From positions 62,001 through 126,000 of the forward strand of contig CAUZFZ010000001.1 in the NCBI GenBank assembly GCA_963579025.1: a stretch of DNA of 64,000 nucleotides. The letters run 5' to 3'. Position 1 is the first letter of the stretch. Each line of letters opens with the position of its first letter. Source of the DNA: CAUZFZ01 sp963579025. GTDB taxonomy: Bacteria > Planctomycetota > Planctomycetia > Planctomycetales > Planctomycetaceae. This document shows, piece by piece, positions 51,670 through 60,550 of this stretch. The notes beneath the pieces were generated by a model. It saw only the letters and a program-made list of their open reading frames with translations, was not told where the DNA came from and did not search any database. Made by a program: the position numbers and the translations under genes.

Positions 51670-52062
51670 ATGTATGAACCCGTTGCGATCGTTGTCCTCG
51701 AATCAGCCCCTCGCTGGGCACCGGAACTACAGCGCCAGCTTGAAGACTCACCATTCATGGTCAGAGCCTGCCGCACTGTCGCCAGTTTCAGGGAAAGACT
51801 TCAGGCCTCGCTGGCAGCCGGGACGCCGTGCATTGGCCTGATTGATCTGGCTATTGGACTGAGCAGTGGGTTGACGCTGGTCGCGTGGCTGAATGCACAA
51901 GACACAGCTGGAACAGTGATCATCGGAGACTTCGAAGCCGTCACGCTGGAACCCGCATTGCGTGAGCTGGGTGCCACCGCAGTCCACGCAGAGTCCATCA
52001 GCGGCTACCGTCTGGCGAGTGAATGTCGCCGATTCGCGCGTGTGTGTCAGATCGACGCGTAG
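51670..52062 (+). CDS. Receiver-like single-domain protein, probably degenerate
   Basis: 130 aa, soluble. The alternating beta-alpha pattern (VAIVVLESAP, CIGLIDLAIGLSSGLTLVAWL, TVIIGDF, ALRELGATAVHAES) resembles a response-regulator receiver. An Asp in LIDLA could be the phospho-acceptor. The acidic pair at the N-terminus is reduced to a single Glu, and the conserved Lys of the K-P motif is not obvious (HAES instead). It is therefore likely a pseudo-receiver or another Rossmann-like domain. It lies 97 bp after the FMN lipoprotein gene and is convergent with the sulfatase (19 bp between stops). Confidence 0.5.
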   Translation: MYEPVAIVVLESAPRWAPELQRQLEDSPFMVRACRTVASFRERLQASLAAGTPCIGLIDLAIGLSSGLTLVAWLNAQDTAGTVIIGDFEAVTLEPALRELGATAVHAESISGYRLASECRRFARVCQIDA

Positions 52063-52081
52063 TTGATCGCGCCGCTGCCAG

Positions 52082-53623
52082 TCATTCTCGCTCTCTGCGC
52101 CACTCGGCGAAGTCATCGAGATACGGCCAGCGGAAGATTTTTGCTTTGCGATACTTCATGTCATGTGCGCCGAATTGACTGCGGCGGAAGTCCGCAACGT
52201 TCTTTGCGTCGAGAAACGGATCGCGTGTCTGCGTGCGAAATCTGGCAAGGGCGTTGATAAGACGCTGCTTCACTGTTGCCATATCAGGGTCGTCGGCCAG
52301 GTTGTTCCACTCGTGAGGGTCGCTGAGCAGATCAAACAGTTCGAACTGCGGTGGCGTTCGAAAGCGGGCCAGCGCGGCTGCGACGCTCGGAAGGGCGCTG
52401 GCCTGTTCCTCAGCAGTGAATCGCGACGGCAACTTAATCCGGAACGTCGGTTCGAGATACATGTACGAGCCGAGGTTTTCTTCGCCCGGTAACAGACTGA
52501 GCAACAACTTGTACCGGTCATCGCGAATCGACCAGCGGAGCTGAAATGCGTGCGGATACGAGCCGGTTGTGAATCCATAGATGTACTGCCGCCATTCCGA
52601 TCCGGACGCATCGCACAGGCGTTGCAGCGGCAGTCCGGGAAGACGCGAGGGAATCTCCTGGTCGGCGGCTTCGAGGAATGTAGGCAGAATGTCGACCGTT
52701 GAGACCAGTTGATCGAGAATAGCGTCTGATTCCAGTTCAAAGTCGCGTGGCCATTTGATGATGAACGGAATCTTCAAGCCGCCCTCATAGACCGAGACTT
52801 TGCCTCGTGGGAATTGCGCACCATGGTCTCCGATGTAAACGATCAGCGTGTCGTCCGCTTTGCCACTGGCTTCGAGTTCCTTAAGCAGCAGACCGACCCC
52901 GTCGTCAAGCCGAGCCATACAGTTGTAGTAATCGGCAGTGACTTCTCGCAGACGCGGCGAATCGACTCCGACCCAGGGCAGCGGCTTTACGTCCGCGCCG
53001 GTCAGTGGAGCCTGCGGCCGTCCGAACTGTTGCCGGTGGAACGGCAGGTGAGCGTCGGGATAGTTGATCGACAGGAAGAACGGTTCGTCCGAAGCATTGA
53101 AGAACTCGGCTGCCGCATTGGAGTATTCCTCCATCTTCCTGCGGCCGAAGTTGGCGCCCGTGATCTTTCGGAAGTCGACAGGAAAGGCACTCTCTGGATT
53201 CACGTGCAGCTTGCCGATCAGCCCGGTGCGATAACCGGCGGCTTTCAGCAGCGTAAACGCATTCGGCGTCTTGGGGTCGTAGAGCGCGAACTTGTGAGTC
53301 GCCAGTCCGATCTGGCCGTTCTGATGCGCGTACAGTCCGGTCAGAAACACCGCCCGCGACGGACTGCACACCGAGTACGGCACAAAGGCCCGTTCAAACC
53401 GGACACCATCCGCGGCAAGCCGATCCAGGTTCGGAGTCCGAGCATATGGATCGCCGTAACAACCCAGTTCCGGACCGTTGTCTTCCGAGACAATCAGCAG
53501 AATGTTCGGCCGAGCAATCGCCGAGCTGGCGAACAGCGGTATTGCCATGCAAAGCACGGTGATCAGGGTCACCCGGCGTTTGCCCATCGCCAGCAGATAC
53601 GATCGTGTAGTGGCAACAGTCAT
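52082..53623 (-). CDS. Secreted sulfatase (heparan N-sulfatase/sulfamidase-like)
   Basis: 513 aa. Signal segment VTLITVLCMAIPLFASSAIA. Metal-site motif NILLIVSEDNGPELGCYG, formylglycine motif YSVCSPSRAVFLTGLY (CxPxR kept), GYRTGLIGKLHVNPE, SINYPDAHLPFHRQ, VYIGDHGAQFPRGK and EGGLKIPFIIKWP. The ED(N)GPELGCYGD start and the KLHVNPE segment fit the N-sulphoglucosamine sulphohydrolase-like branch. The true substrate is unknown. Start alternatives are 53623 (GGAG about eleven bases upstream) and an internal ATG at 53587, next to the signal peptide. It does not form an operon with neighbours. Confidence 0.88.
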   Translation of the reverse strand: MTVATTRSYLLAMGKRRVTLITVLCMAIPLFASSAIARPNILLIVSEDNGPELGCYGDPYARTPNLDRLAADGVRFERAFVPYSVCSPSRAVFLTGLYAHQNGQIGLATHKFALYDPKTPNAFTLLKAAGYRTGLIGKLHVNPESAFPVDFRKITGANFGRRKMEEYSNAAAEFFNASDEPFFLSINYPDAHLPFHRQQFGRPQAPLTGADVKPLPWVGVDSPRLREVTADYYNCMARLDDGVGLLLKELEASGKADDTLIVYIGDHGAQFPRGKVSVYEGGLKIPFIIKWPRDFELESDAILDQLVSTVDILPTFLEAADQEIPSRLPGLPLQRLCDASGSEWRQYIYGFTTGSYPHAFQLRWSIRDDRYKLLLSLLPGEENLGSYMYLEPTFRIKLPSRFTAEEQASALPSVAAALARFRTPPQFELFDLLSDPHEWNNLADDPDMATVKQRLINALARFRTQTRDPFLDAKNVADFRRSQFGAHDMKYRKAKIFRWPYLDDFAEWRRERE

Positions 53624-53661
53624 GTCTGCTCACTCTCCAGTCGTGGCAAGTGGCCGCAAAG

Positions 53662-54225
53662 CTACGGCGTGTCTTCGAGAATCTGCTGCAGTTGGTCGAC
53701 GACCCCCAAGGTCTCTGCCCACTTGTCGAGATATTCGAAATCGATTGCGTCGCCCTGGATCAGCAGTACGCCTTTAATGTCACGTATGTGCTTCTCGGAA
53801 CCACCGTCCCGAAAGTACTCAAGCTTCTTCAGCATTGCATCTTCCGGCGTTGCGAAGCGAGCCTGACTGCCGGACACATCGGTAACGACCATCTGGCCAC
53901 GACTTAAACGCGAGCGGTTGAAGTCGCTGTCCGTCGGTACCATGAAATCGATCTTCAGGCCGGACGTGGGATGAATCACATTAAACTGGCCCCGTCGCTC
54001 GACGGCATCCTCGACGGCCGGACGTGAGCAATAGAATTCCGGGGTCTGGAATGCGGCGCATAACCGACTGATGTGCAGGGTCTTCAAGTCAGCCACAATG
54101 TCCACATCGTTAGTGAATCGGGACTCGCCGTGGGTAATCGTGGCCATGGAGCCGGTGACCAGATAGGGAACGTGCAACCGTTCCAGCGTATCGGCCGCAT
54201 ACTGAAGTAACTCATACGAGTCCAT
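53662..54225 (-). CDS. Nucleotidyltransferase (DUF6036-like), probable toxin of a TA pair
   Basis: 187 aa. The minimal nucleotidyltransferase motif is clear: VTGSMATITHGESRFTNDVDIVADL (G-S...D-x-D). Further on come a predicted third acidic residue in LKIDFMVPTDSDF and ATPEDAMLKKLEYFRDGGSEKHIRDI, as in DUF6036/AbiEii-like proteins. Its start lies inside the end of the preceding small gene (14-bp overlap), the usual arrangement antitoxin then toxin. Likely action is NMP or pyrophosphate transfer to tRNA or another target, by analogy with MenT/AbiE toxins. That has not been shown for this protein. Confidence 0.75.
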   Translation of the reverse strand: MDSYELLQYAADTLERLHVPYLVTGSMATITHGESRFTNDVDIVADLKTLHISRLCAAFQTPEFYCSRPAVEDAVERRGQFNVIHPTSGLKIDFMVPTDSDFNRSRLSRGQMVVTDVSGSQARFATPEDAMLKKLEYFRDGGSEKHIRDIKGVLLIQGDAIDFEYLDKWAETLGVVDQLQQILEDTP

Positions 54226-54457
54226 GAGACATCCTGCGAGCGACTTCGCGAGTGACGTCCTGGTCCGACCAGTCGGGATGCTGATGTCGTACGCCAGCTT
54301 CAGCCAGTTTTCGCGCTGCGCGCCACATGCCGAAACCGATCTCCAAACGCTCACCCGGGGTCTTCTGTTGATAGATCGCGACCATTTCAGGCGAGATACA
54401 ATTCTCTTCAAATGCCCGGACTTCGTCTGCGATCGATGGTGGTGAAGGATTTGCCAT
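54212..54457 (-). CDS. Rv0078B-type antitoxin-like protein
   Basis: 81 aa, starting MANPSPPSIADEVRAFEENC; GAGAGGGG lies six bases ahead of the ATG at 54457. The helical core GERLEIGFGMWRAARKLAEAGVRHQHPDWSDQDVTREVARRM follows the pattern of Rv0078B-related antitoxins (R-L-E-x-x-F-x-x-x-R...L...G-x-R-x-x-x-P-x-x-x-x-x-x-x-x-x-x-L-A-R-R). It overlaps the nucleotidyltransferase gene by 14 bp and is presumably its neutralising partner. No separate DNA-binding domain is seen. Confidence 0.7.
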   Translation of the reverse strand: MANPSPPSIADEVRAFEENCISPEMVAIYQQKTPGERLEIGFGMWRAARKLAEAGVRHQHPDWSDQDVTREVARRMSHGLV

Positions 54458-54555
54458 TCCAACCCCTCTCGGTCTGTGGGTTTGTGTCGGTCGCAATTAT
54501 GTTCCCACACAGCGTCACAAACGGCCACAGCGTCATTGACTTCCGCAAGCGACAG

Positions 54556-57369
54556 CTATGAGTCATCTCCAGCATTCTCGGATTCAGACTCCGGGACATC
54601 GGCGTCGACAACTTCCGTATCAGTCGGAATCGCCGCCGGCTCCTCGTCGCCGATGATCTCGCTCGGAATACGCGCCATTGAGACGAGCGAGTCGGATTCA
54701 TCCAGTCGGATAATGCGGACGCCCTGAGTATTGCGACCGACGATGCCGATGTCGGCGGCTCGGACGCGTTGGATCTTGCCGCCGGATGTGACCATCAGAA
54801 CTTCATCGCCATCGGTCACGGCCAGAATCTTCACGACCTTGCCGTTACGTGCCGTCGTGCGGATATCGCGCAGGCCTTTGCCACCCCGACGCTGAGCTCG
54901 GTACTGATGCCCGCTGCGTTCCTCACCCGAATCGCTGTCACCCTCGGCTGATTCGACGTCGATGTCGACATCGGCGGCGGAATCACCCTCGTCGTCCCCG
55001 ATGTCATCGTCGGTCACAGTGGCAGCCGCGGAAACAACACCGCCCGACCCGAATGGTGTGCGTTTGCCGTATCCGTGTTCACACGCTGAGAGCAACTGCA
55101 TGTCCGGGTTCGCCACCACGATGCCAATCAGTTCGTCATCGCCGACCAGTCTGATACCGCGAACTCCGGCCGTGGCTCTTCCCATGGCGCGGGCATCGGT
55201 TTGCGCAAAACGAATCGCCATGCCGTCACGTGTCGACAACACGACGTGATCGTCTGGACCGACAACCACGACATCAACCAGCTCGTCGCCTTCGTTCAGT
55301 CGAATGGCGATCAGGCCGCCCTGCTTTGGTCGGCTGTACTGGGTCAGAACGGTCTTCTTGACCGTGCCTTTGCGGGTGGCCATCAACAGGAAGTGCTGCT
55401 CGTCGAAGTCGCGCACCGCGATGCAGTTCTCGACTTTCTCGCCGTCATCAAGATTGAGCAGGTTGATCAGCGCCCGACCTTTCGCCGTACGACTCTGCAG
55501 GGGCAGGTCGTAGACCTTCTGCCAATAGACCTTCCCTCGATTCGTAAAGAACAGCAGGTAGTCGTGCGTGCTGGAAACGAAGAGGTGCTCCATCGCGTCC
55601 TCGACGTCGTTCTTCCCTCCAGTGATTCCTTTGCCGCCTCGGTTCTGCGCCTGAAAAACCGTGAGCTGCGTGCGCTTGACGTATCCATTGCGCGACAGCG
55701 TGACGACCATGGTCTCTTCAGTGATCAGGTCGTCTTTATTGACGTTGGTGAGTTCCAGGTCGCTGATCTCGGTGCGTCGCGCGTCGCCGTACTTGCGTTT
55801 CAGCTCGACCATGTCGTCGCGCACGATCGTCAGAATATGAGCATCGTCCGACAGCAGATGCAGATAGCCGGTGATGTCTTCCAGCAGCTTCAGATACTCA
55901 CCCTGCAGCTTCTCGCGTTCCAGGTTGGCCAGCGAGCCGAGCTGCATTGAGACGATCGCCTCCGACTGGTTGGCCGAGAGCGAGTACTCAGACTCCTCGC
56001 CGTATTCCTCGACGAAGTTGCGAAAGCCTGCATCGCCGAGTGCTCGGGCAACCAGTTCGGCCGGGACCTGAATCTGTTGCAGATCGTCTTTGGCCTGAGC
56101 TCGGCTGGCGGCGGCGCGAATGGTCGCGATCACCTGGTCGATGTTGACCTGAGCGATCATCAAACCTTCGACCGTGTGTTTGCGTTTACGTGCTTCGGCC
56201 AGCAGGAATTCGGTGCGACGACGAATGACGTCCACGCGATGCCGCAGAAACTCCTGCAACATGTCCCGAATGTTGAGCAGCTTCGGCCGATTGCCAACCA
56301 GCGCCAGCAGAATCACGCTGACCGTGCTCTGCAACGGCGAAAACTGGTAAAGCTGATTGAGGACGACTTCTTTATCGGCGTCCTTCTTCAGGATGATGTG
56401 CAGACGGACCTGCCAGGTCGGGGTCGTCCGGTCGGTCAGGTCGACGATTCGGGAGATGCCCTTGATTTTCTGGTCGCGGACCAGCACCTCGAGCTTCTCG
56501 CGAATGCGGTCCCGAGTATCCATGTACGGGATCTCGGTGACGACAATGACATCGCTGTTCTTCTCGGTTTCGTAGTGCGTCTTCGCCCGTAGCGCGAGCG
56601 TTGAACGCCCGGTCTGGTATCCCTGTCGGATACCGTATCGGCCGCAGATGATGCCACCAGTTGGAAAGTCCGGTCCGGGAAGCACATCGATCACCTGATC
56701 GATCGTGGCCTCGGGATCGTCGATCAGAAGCACGACGCCATCGGCGACCTCGCCCAGATTATGCGGCGGAATACTGGTCGCCATACCGACCGCGATGCCG
56801 GTCGAGCCGTTGACCAGCAGGTTGGGAAACTTCGCCGGCAGGACAACCGGTTCGGTGTCCTTCTGGTCGTACGTTGCGACGTAATCGATCGTGTCGTACT
56901 GGAGATCAGCGAGCATGTCGGCCGCGGCGGACGATAGCTTCGCCTCGGTGTATCGCATCTGAGCGGGCGGCAGGCCGGCCAGCGAACCGAAATTGCCCTG
57001 CTTGGCAATCAGCGTCTCTCGCATGACCCAGTTCTGAGCGAGGCGGGCCAGCGTCGGATAAATCGCTCCGTCACCATGCGGGTGATATCGCTTCATCGTC
57101 TCGCCGACGATACCCGCACACTTGGTTGTCGTACCACCAGGCGCCAGATTCAGATCGTTCATCGCGACCAGAATACGTCGCTGAGACGGTTTCAGTCCGT
57201 CGCGGGCATCGGGCAGTGCGCGAGAGATGATGACGGACATAGCGTACGTCAGATACGACGTTCGCATTTCGTCCTGAATATCCAACTGCCGAATTCGTTC
57301 CTGTGGGGCGTTAATGTCGCCAGATTCCGAGTTCGTCAGATCGTCCGAACCGCCATTCCCAACCGACAA
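54556..57369 (-). CDS. gyrA: DNA gyrase subunit A
   Basis: 937 aa, somewhat longer than usual. The N-terminal breakage-reunion domain shows SYLTYAMSVIISRALPDARDGLKPSQRRIL, RYHPHGDGAIYPTLARLAQ and the catalytic Tyr in QMRYTEAKL. The C-terminal domain has the GyrA box as QNRGGKG (near 572) and a second box-like QRRGGKG (near 828). Between them a ~50-residue acidic insert (DDDIGDDEGDSAADVDIDVE...) interrupts the propeller. At the quinolone pocket, positions equal to E. coli Ser83 and Asp87 are Gly and Pro (HPHGDGAIYPT). It starts at a TTG (57369), nine bases after AAGGAG. A diverged second GyrA/ParC-type subunit is possible; gyrB is not adjacent. Confidence 0.92.
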   Translation of the reverse strand: MSVGNGGSDDLTNSESGDINAPQERIRQLDIQDEMRTSYLTYAMSVIISRALPDARDGLKPSQRRILVAMNDLNLAPGGTTTKCAGIVGETMKRYHPHGDGAIYPTLARLAQNWVMRETLIAKQGNFGSLAGLPPAQMRYTEAKLSSAAADMLADLQYDTIDYVATYDQKDTEPVVLPAKFPNLLVNGSTGIAVGMATSIPPHNLGEVADGVVLLIDDPEATIDQVIDVLPGPDFPTGGIICGRYGIRQGYQTGRSTLALRAKTHYETEKNSDVIVVTEIPYMDTRDRIREKLEVLVRDQKIKGISRIVDLTDRTTPTWQVRLHIILKKDADKEVVLNQLYQFSPLQSTVSVILLALVGNRPKLLNIRDMLQEFLRHRVDVIRRRTEFLLAEARKRKHTVEGLMIAQVNIDQVIATIRAAASRAQAKDDLQQIQVPAELVARALGDAGFRNFVEEYGEESEYSLSANQSEAIVSMQLGSLANLEREKLQGEYLKLLEDITGYLHLLSDDAHILTIVRDDMVELKRKYGDARRTEISDLELTNVNKDDLITEETMVVTLSRNGYVKRTQLTVFQAQNRGGKGITGGKNDVEDAMEHLFVSSTHDYLLFFTNRGKVYWQKVYDLPLQSRTAKGRALINLLNLDDGEKVENCIAVRDFDEQHFLLMATRKGTVKKTVLTQYSRPKQGGLIAIRLNEGDELVDVVVVGPDDHVVLSTRDGMAIRFAQTDARAMGRATAGVRGIRLVGDDELIGIVVANPDMQLLSACEHGYGKRTPFGSGGVVSAAATVTDDDIGDDEGDSAADVDIDVESAEGDSDSGEERSGHQYRAQRRGGKGLRDIRTTARNGKVVKILAVTDGDEVLMVTSGGKIQRVRAADIGIVGRNTQGVRIIRLDESDSLVSMARIPSEIIGDEEPAAIPTDTEVVDADVPESESENAGDDS

Positions 57370-57737
57370 TGCCGTGTCTCCTTACCCCGAGAAATCAAGG
57401 GTCTTTTCTTACGTGCCACGAGGGCGGAATCTTAGTGGATCAGGAGTCTATTCACAACGACCGGCAACTCTCAGACGCCGCTGATTAAATGCCAGTAAGT
57501 TGTTATTTATCAATATGTTACGGCATCACCATGGAGCCCCGTTCAGGGCATTTCATTCCGATCCTCCAGTATCTTTCAGGTCCGCCTATTATCTCCGCGC
57601 AGACGCAACTCCGTGGCGTCGATCTGGCCGGCACGGTGGCGTCTTGGAGCTGAGGGACTGCGGTCCATTCTCGCACCCGCTGGTCTCTCAAGTCATTCCT
57701 TCGGACTGGGTCGGAAAACTGTACGGTGGAGTCCATT
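57370..57737. other. Divergent gyrA / UAP1-like intergenic region
   Basis: 368 bp. It includes an AT-rich stretch at about 57488-57522 (TTGTTATTTATCAATATGTT), untypical of the window and a likely promoter area. No gene or repeat was recognised. GGTGGAG at 57724-57730 is the ribosome-binding site of the plus-strand gene. Confidence 0.45.
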
Positions 57738-59213
57738 ATGAACAGATCTGGAATTTTGAGAGGCCGTAGCTGGGAGCATCAGCCAACTTCAGGTGCTCAG
57801 AACAGAGTTTTCGCGTTGCGATCGAAACTTCTGACGTTGGGTCAGCAGCATTTGCTCAGATTCTGGGACGAGTTAAGCAGCGACCAGAGATCGGAGCTGG
57901 TCGACCAGATTCAGCAGATTGACTTCGAAAAGCTGCAGGCACTGACTGGCTCGATCGCAGGTTCGACGGCGCACGGTGATGCGGCGTTCGAGATCGAACC
58001 ACCTTCTGTCACAGGATTCGAATGCGAGGATGCGACTGGCACTGTGGCAACTCGAGAGGCGGGCGAGGCGGCTCTCGCAAACGGCAAAATTGGAGTGCTG
58101 ATCGTTGCAGGGGGAGAAGGCACGCGATTGGGCTTTGATGGTCCGAAAGGATGTTTTCCACTCGGGCCGGTTTCGGGAGCGTCCCTTTATCAATTGCTGC
58201 TGGAGAAAGTCGTCGCCGCATCTCGACGACACGACGTCGACCTTCCCGTGTACGTCATGACCAGCCCGTCGACCCACTCTGCAACCGTCAGCTATCTCGA
58301 TGACGCCGACTGGTTTGGAGTGTCTGCCAATTGCCGGCACGTTTTCTGCCAGGGGACGATGCCCGCCGTCGATCCGGACGGGCGAGTTCTGCTCGAATCC
58401 AAGTCGCGCGTTTGTCTCGGCCCGGACGGCCACGGTGGCGTCGTGTCGGCCCTGTCGCGAGATGGACTGTTCGCTTCGATGCAGAAAGAGGGTGTCGAGC
58501 ATTTGTTTTACTGCCAGGTCGATAACCCGGCCGCACCATTGCTCGATCCGCATCTCGTCGGACAGCATGTGTTGTCCAAGTCAGATGTGACCGTACTGAC
58601 CGTGGAAAAGACAGATGCCGCGGAGCGTGCCGGGACGGTTGTCACGATCAACGGCCGGCTCCACGTGCTGGAGTATTCGCTGATTCCCGAGTCCGTCGCG
58701 AACGCGCGCGATGCCGACGGTGAACTGAGATTTCGGGCGGCCAATACGGGCATTCATCTCTTTCGCACAGAGTTTCTGATGCGGGGGTCACACGATGCGA
58801 GTGCCCTGCCATTTCATCCGGCTCACAAGGCAGTCGACCACATTGATGAGCAGGGTCAGATCGTCGAGCCGGATGCTCCTAATGCGATTAAGTTCGAACG
58901 GTTCATTTTTGACATCTTTCCACGTGCCCAGACAACGTTGTTGATCCAAGTCGACCGCGAGCAAAACTTCCTGCCACTGAAGGATGCTCACAGTTCTGAG
59001 ACCAGCCCCGAGGCTGTGCAGAAAAAACTGTGCGGCCTGCATCGCAACTGGCTGATCCAGGCGGGCGTCGATGTGTCGCCTGACGCGACGATCGAAATCA
59101 GTCCGCTGGTGGCGTGCAGTGCTGATGAACTGGCCGAGCGGATCGCTGCAACTGGCTGGCAGTGGCGTCCGGAAGAAGACGGCCCGTCGGTGTACCTGGA
59201 TCGCGCCGCGTGA
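57738..59213 (+). CDS. UDP-sugar pyrophosphorylase of the UAP1/UGP family
   Basis: 491 aa. The nucleotidyltransferase loop is VLIVAGGEGTRLGFDGPKGCFPLGPVSGASLYQLLLEK. Other eukaryotic-type UAP1 features are VYVMTSPSTHSATVSYLDD, FCQGTMPAVDPDGRVLLESKSRVCLGPDGHGGVV, YCQVDNPAAPLLDPHLVG and IKFERFIFDIFP. The enzyme transfers UMP to a sugar-1-phosphate, most likely GlcNAc-1-P or GalNAc-1-P. It differs from bacterial GlmU, which is a shorter bifunctional protein. The ATG at 57738 follows GGTGGAG by seven bases; a GTG four codons earlier lies within that site and is rejected. Confidence 0.88.
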   Translation: MNRSGILRGRSWEHQPTSGAQNRVFALRSKLLTLGQQHLLRFWDELSSDQRSELVDQIQQIDFEKLQALTGSIAGSTAHGDAAFEIEPPSVTGFECEDATGTVATREAGEAALANGKIGVLIVAGGEGTRLGFDGPKGCFPLGPVSGASLYQLLLEKVVAASRRHDVDLPVYVMTSPSTHSATVSYLDDADWFGVSANCRHVFCQGTMPAVDPDGRVLLESKSRVCLGPDGHGGVVSALSRDGLFASMQKEGVEHLFYCQVDNPAAPLLDPHLVGQHVLSKSDVTVLTVEKTDAAERAGTVVTINGRLHVLEYSLIPESVANARDADGELRFRAANTGIHLFRTEFLMRGSHDASALPFHPAHKAVDHIDEQGQIVEPDAPNAIKFERFIFDIFPRAQTTLLIQVDREQNFLPLKDAHSSETSPEAVQKKLCGLHRNWLIQAGVDVSPDATIEISPLVACSADELAERIAATGWQWRPEEDGPSVYLDRAA

Positions 59214-59266
59214 CTGACGTTTTCCAGCAGATTCCTTGTGCTCTGTCAGTCTGTGGAATCAGGGTT

Positions 59267-59341
59267 GGGTGGCTGGGGTCGAGCAACGCGAGCCCCCAGT
59301 AGTTACGTCTGGGGGCTCACTGCGTTCGACCCCAGCCACCC
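59267..59341. repeat. 33-nt-arm palindromic repeat
   Basis: GGGTGGCTGGGGTCGAGCAA.. (59267-59299) and its inverse (59309-59341) share 16 outer and 10-11 inner base pairs, separated by a ~6-nt diverged internal segment and a 9-nt loop. It is located between convergent genes, before the terminator. Confidence 0.75.
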
Positions 59342-59379
59342 TGAAATCTAAAGCCTCACAGAGCACCCAGGACACGAAA

Positions 59380-59414
59380 AAAAGCCCCGGCTGGTCCTGC
59401 CAGCCGGGGCTTTT
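59380..59414. terminator. Bidirectional Rho-independent terminator
   Basis: AAAAGCCCCGGCTGG (59380-59394) pairs with CCAGCCGGGGCTTTT (59400-59414), loop of five, followed by GATTTT on the plus strand and an A/T-run on the other. It serves the UAP1-like gene (plus) and the DUF3500 gene (minus), which converge here. Confidence 0.9.
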
Positions 59415-59433
59415 GATTTTCATACGGACTCGA

Positions 59434-60435
59434 TCAGGAGTCCTTCGCCTGAGCGTCCTTGAGACCAATGTTGATGTAGGCGTGTACGTGCGGGTCGCCG
59501 CGGAAGTGCCACACGAACGACGGGCCTTCGACCCGCCATACATCCCAGACCTTGTCGCCCTTCAGGTCGCTGTCCGAGTAGTAGGACATGTGCAGACTGT
59601 CCATGCCGCCGCCGGCTTTCAGAATCTGCATGACTTCGTCGACGTCTTCCTTGCGATACGGAGACAGCAGCGTTTTCAGCGTTCCTTCGACCAGTTCTTT
59701 CTGGTCGCTGCTGAGTTCGCTGACTCCGATGCCCGGGAACTTGCCCCCGCGGCCCTGCAACGCGACCTCGTCTTCTGACGGAGACGTGTCGACCAGCGCG
59801 TGCTTAGTCTGCTTCGCATCAAGCGCCTTGAAGACTTCGTTGACCTGCTTCGTCTGGTAATAAAACAGGTTGCGAGCCGGGTCGCCGACGCCGTGTCCGT
59901 AAACCAGCGGCCCGCCGAACGCAGCTCCCGGGACTGAATCGCCATCGGCCCGCAGCGTCAGATGCCGACCGGTCAGTTCGAACTGAAACTTGCCCGTGCC
60001 AGGCTCACCGAACAGGGCGAAGGAGTACCGGCCGACGCCGCCACCATCCGCGGTCATCTGCTTCTGCAGTCGTTCGTAACCGTCTTCGCTGGTGATGCCC
60101 CTCAGAATCTGGTCGACCAGATCACGCTGATCGTTTGAGAGGAAGTCGCCACCAATCCGAGCCTTCGAGATGTGCCAGTTGGCATTGATGCGGGACTGCA
60201 GCGGATGGTTGAACGGCAGGCAAACGGCGAGTGCCTGTTTGTCCGACAGCGACTCGTACAGTGCTTTGACGGCGGTTTCAGCCGCACTCTTCGGAGACGG
60301 AGCGGCAGACCCGACACGAGTCAGCAACGGAGCGGCAGTGCAGGCGGCCGCAACCCCTCCCACAGACTGAAGAAACCGACGACGGTCGAGTGAGTCGTCA
60401 CAATCGGGGCAGCTTCGGAAGGGGTCATTGTTCAT
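59434..60435 (-). CDS. DUF3500 protein, Tat-exported
   Basis: 333 aa. The Tat signal DRRRFLQSVGGVAAACTAA follows a short Cys-containing N-terminus (CPDCDD). Typical DUF3500 blocks are KFQFELTGRHLTLRADGD, GGPLVYGHGVGDPARNLFYYQ, ELSSDQKELVEGTLKTLLSPYR and FVWHFRGDPHVHAYINIG. The two HxH/GHG histidine clusters suggest a metal site, which is inference; the family has no assigned reaction. The ATG at 60435 is set by GGAG six bases upstream. The longer frame lacks a signal peptide at its start. Confidence 0.85.
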   Translation of the reverse strand: MNNDPFRSCPDCDDSLDRRRFLQSVGGVAAACTAAPLLTRVGSAAPSPKSAAETAVKALYESLSDKQALAVCLPFNHPLQSRINANWHISKARIGGDFLSNDQRDLVDQILRGITSEDGYERLQKQMTADGGGVGRYSFALFGEPGTGKFQFELTGRHLTLRADGDSVPGAAFGGPLVYGHGVGDPARNLFYYQTKQVNEVFKALDAKQTKHALVDTSPSEDEVALQGRGGKFPGIGVSELSSDQKELVEGTLKTLLSPYRKEDVDEVMQILKAGGGMDSLHMSYYSDSDLKGDKVWDVWRVEGPSFVWHFRGDPHVHAYINIGLKDAQAKDS

Positions 60436-60550
60436 TTCACGCTCCGTGATCAGAAAGTGGTTGAGGAAGGCCTGCACAATCAAACCCGCGGGAACATCAA
60501 ATGTTCCGGCGACGGGCAATTATTGAGTCGGGACGCCCCAGTCACAACGT

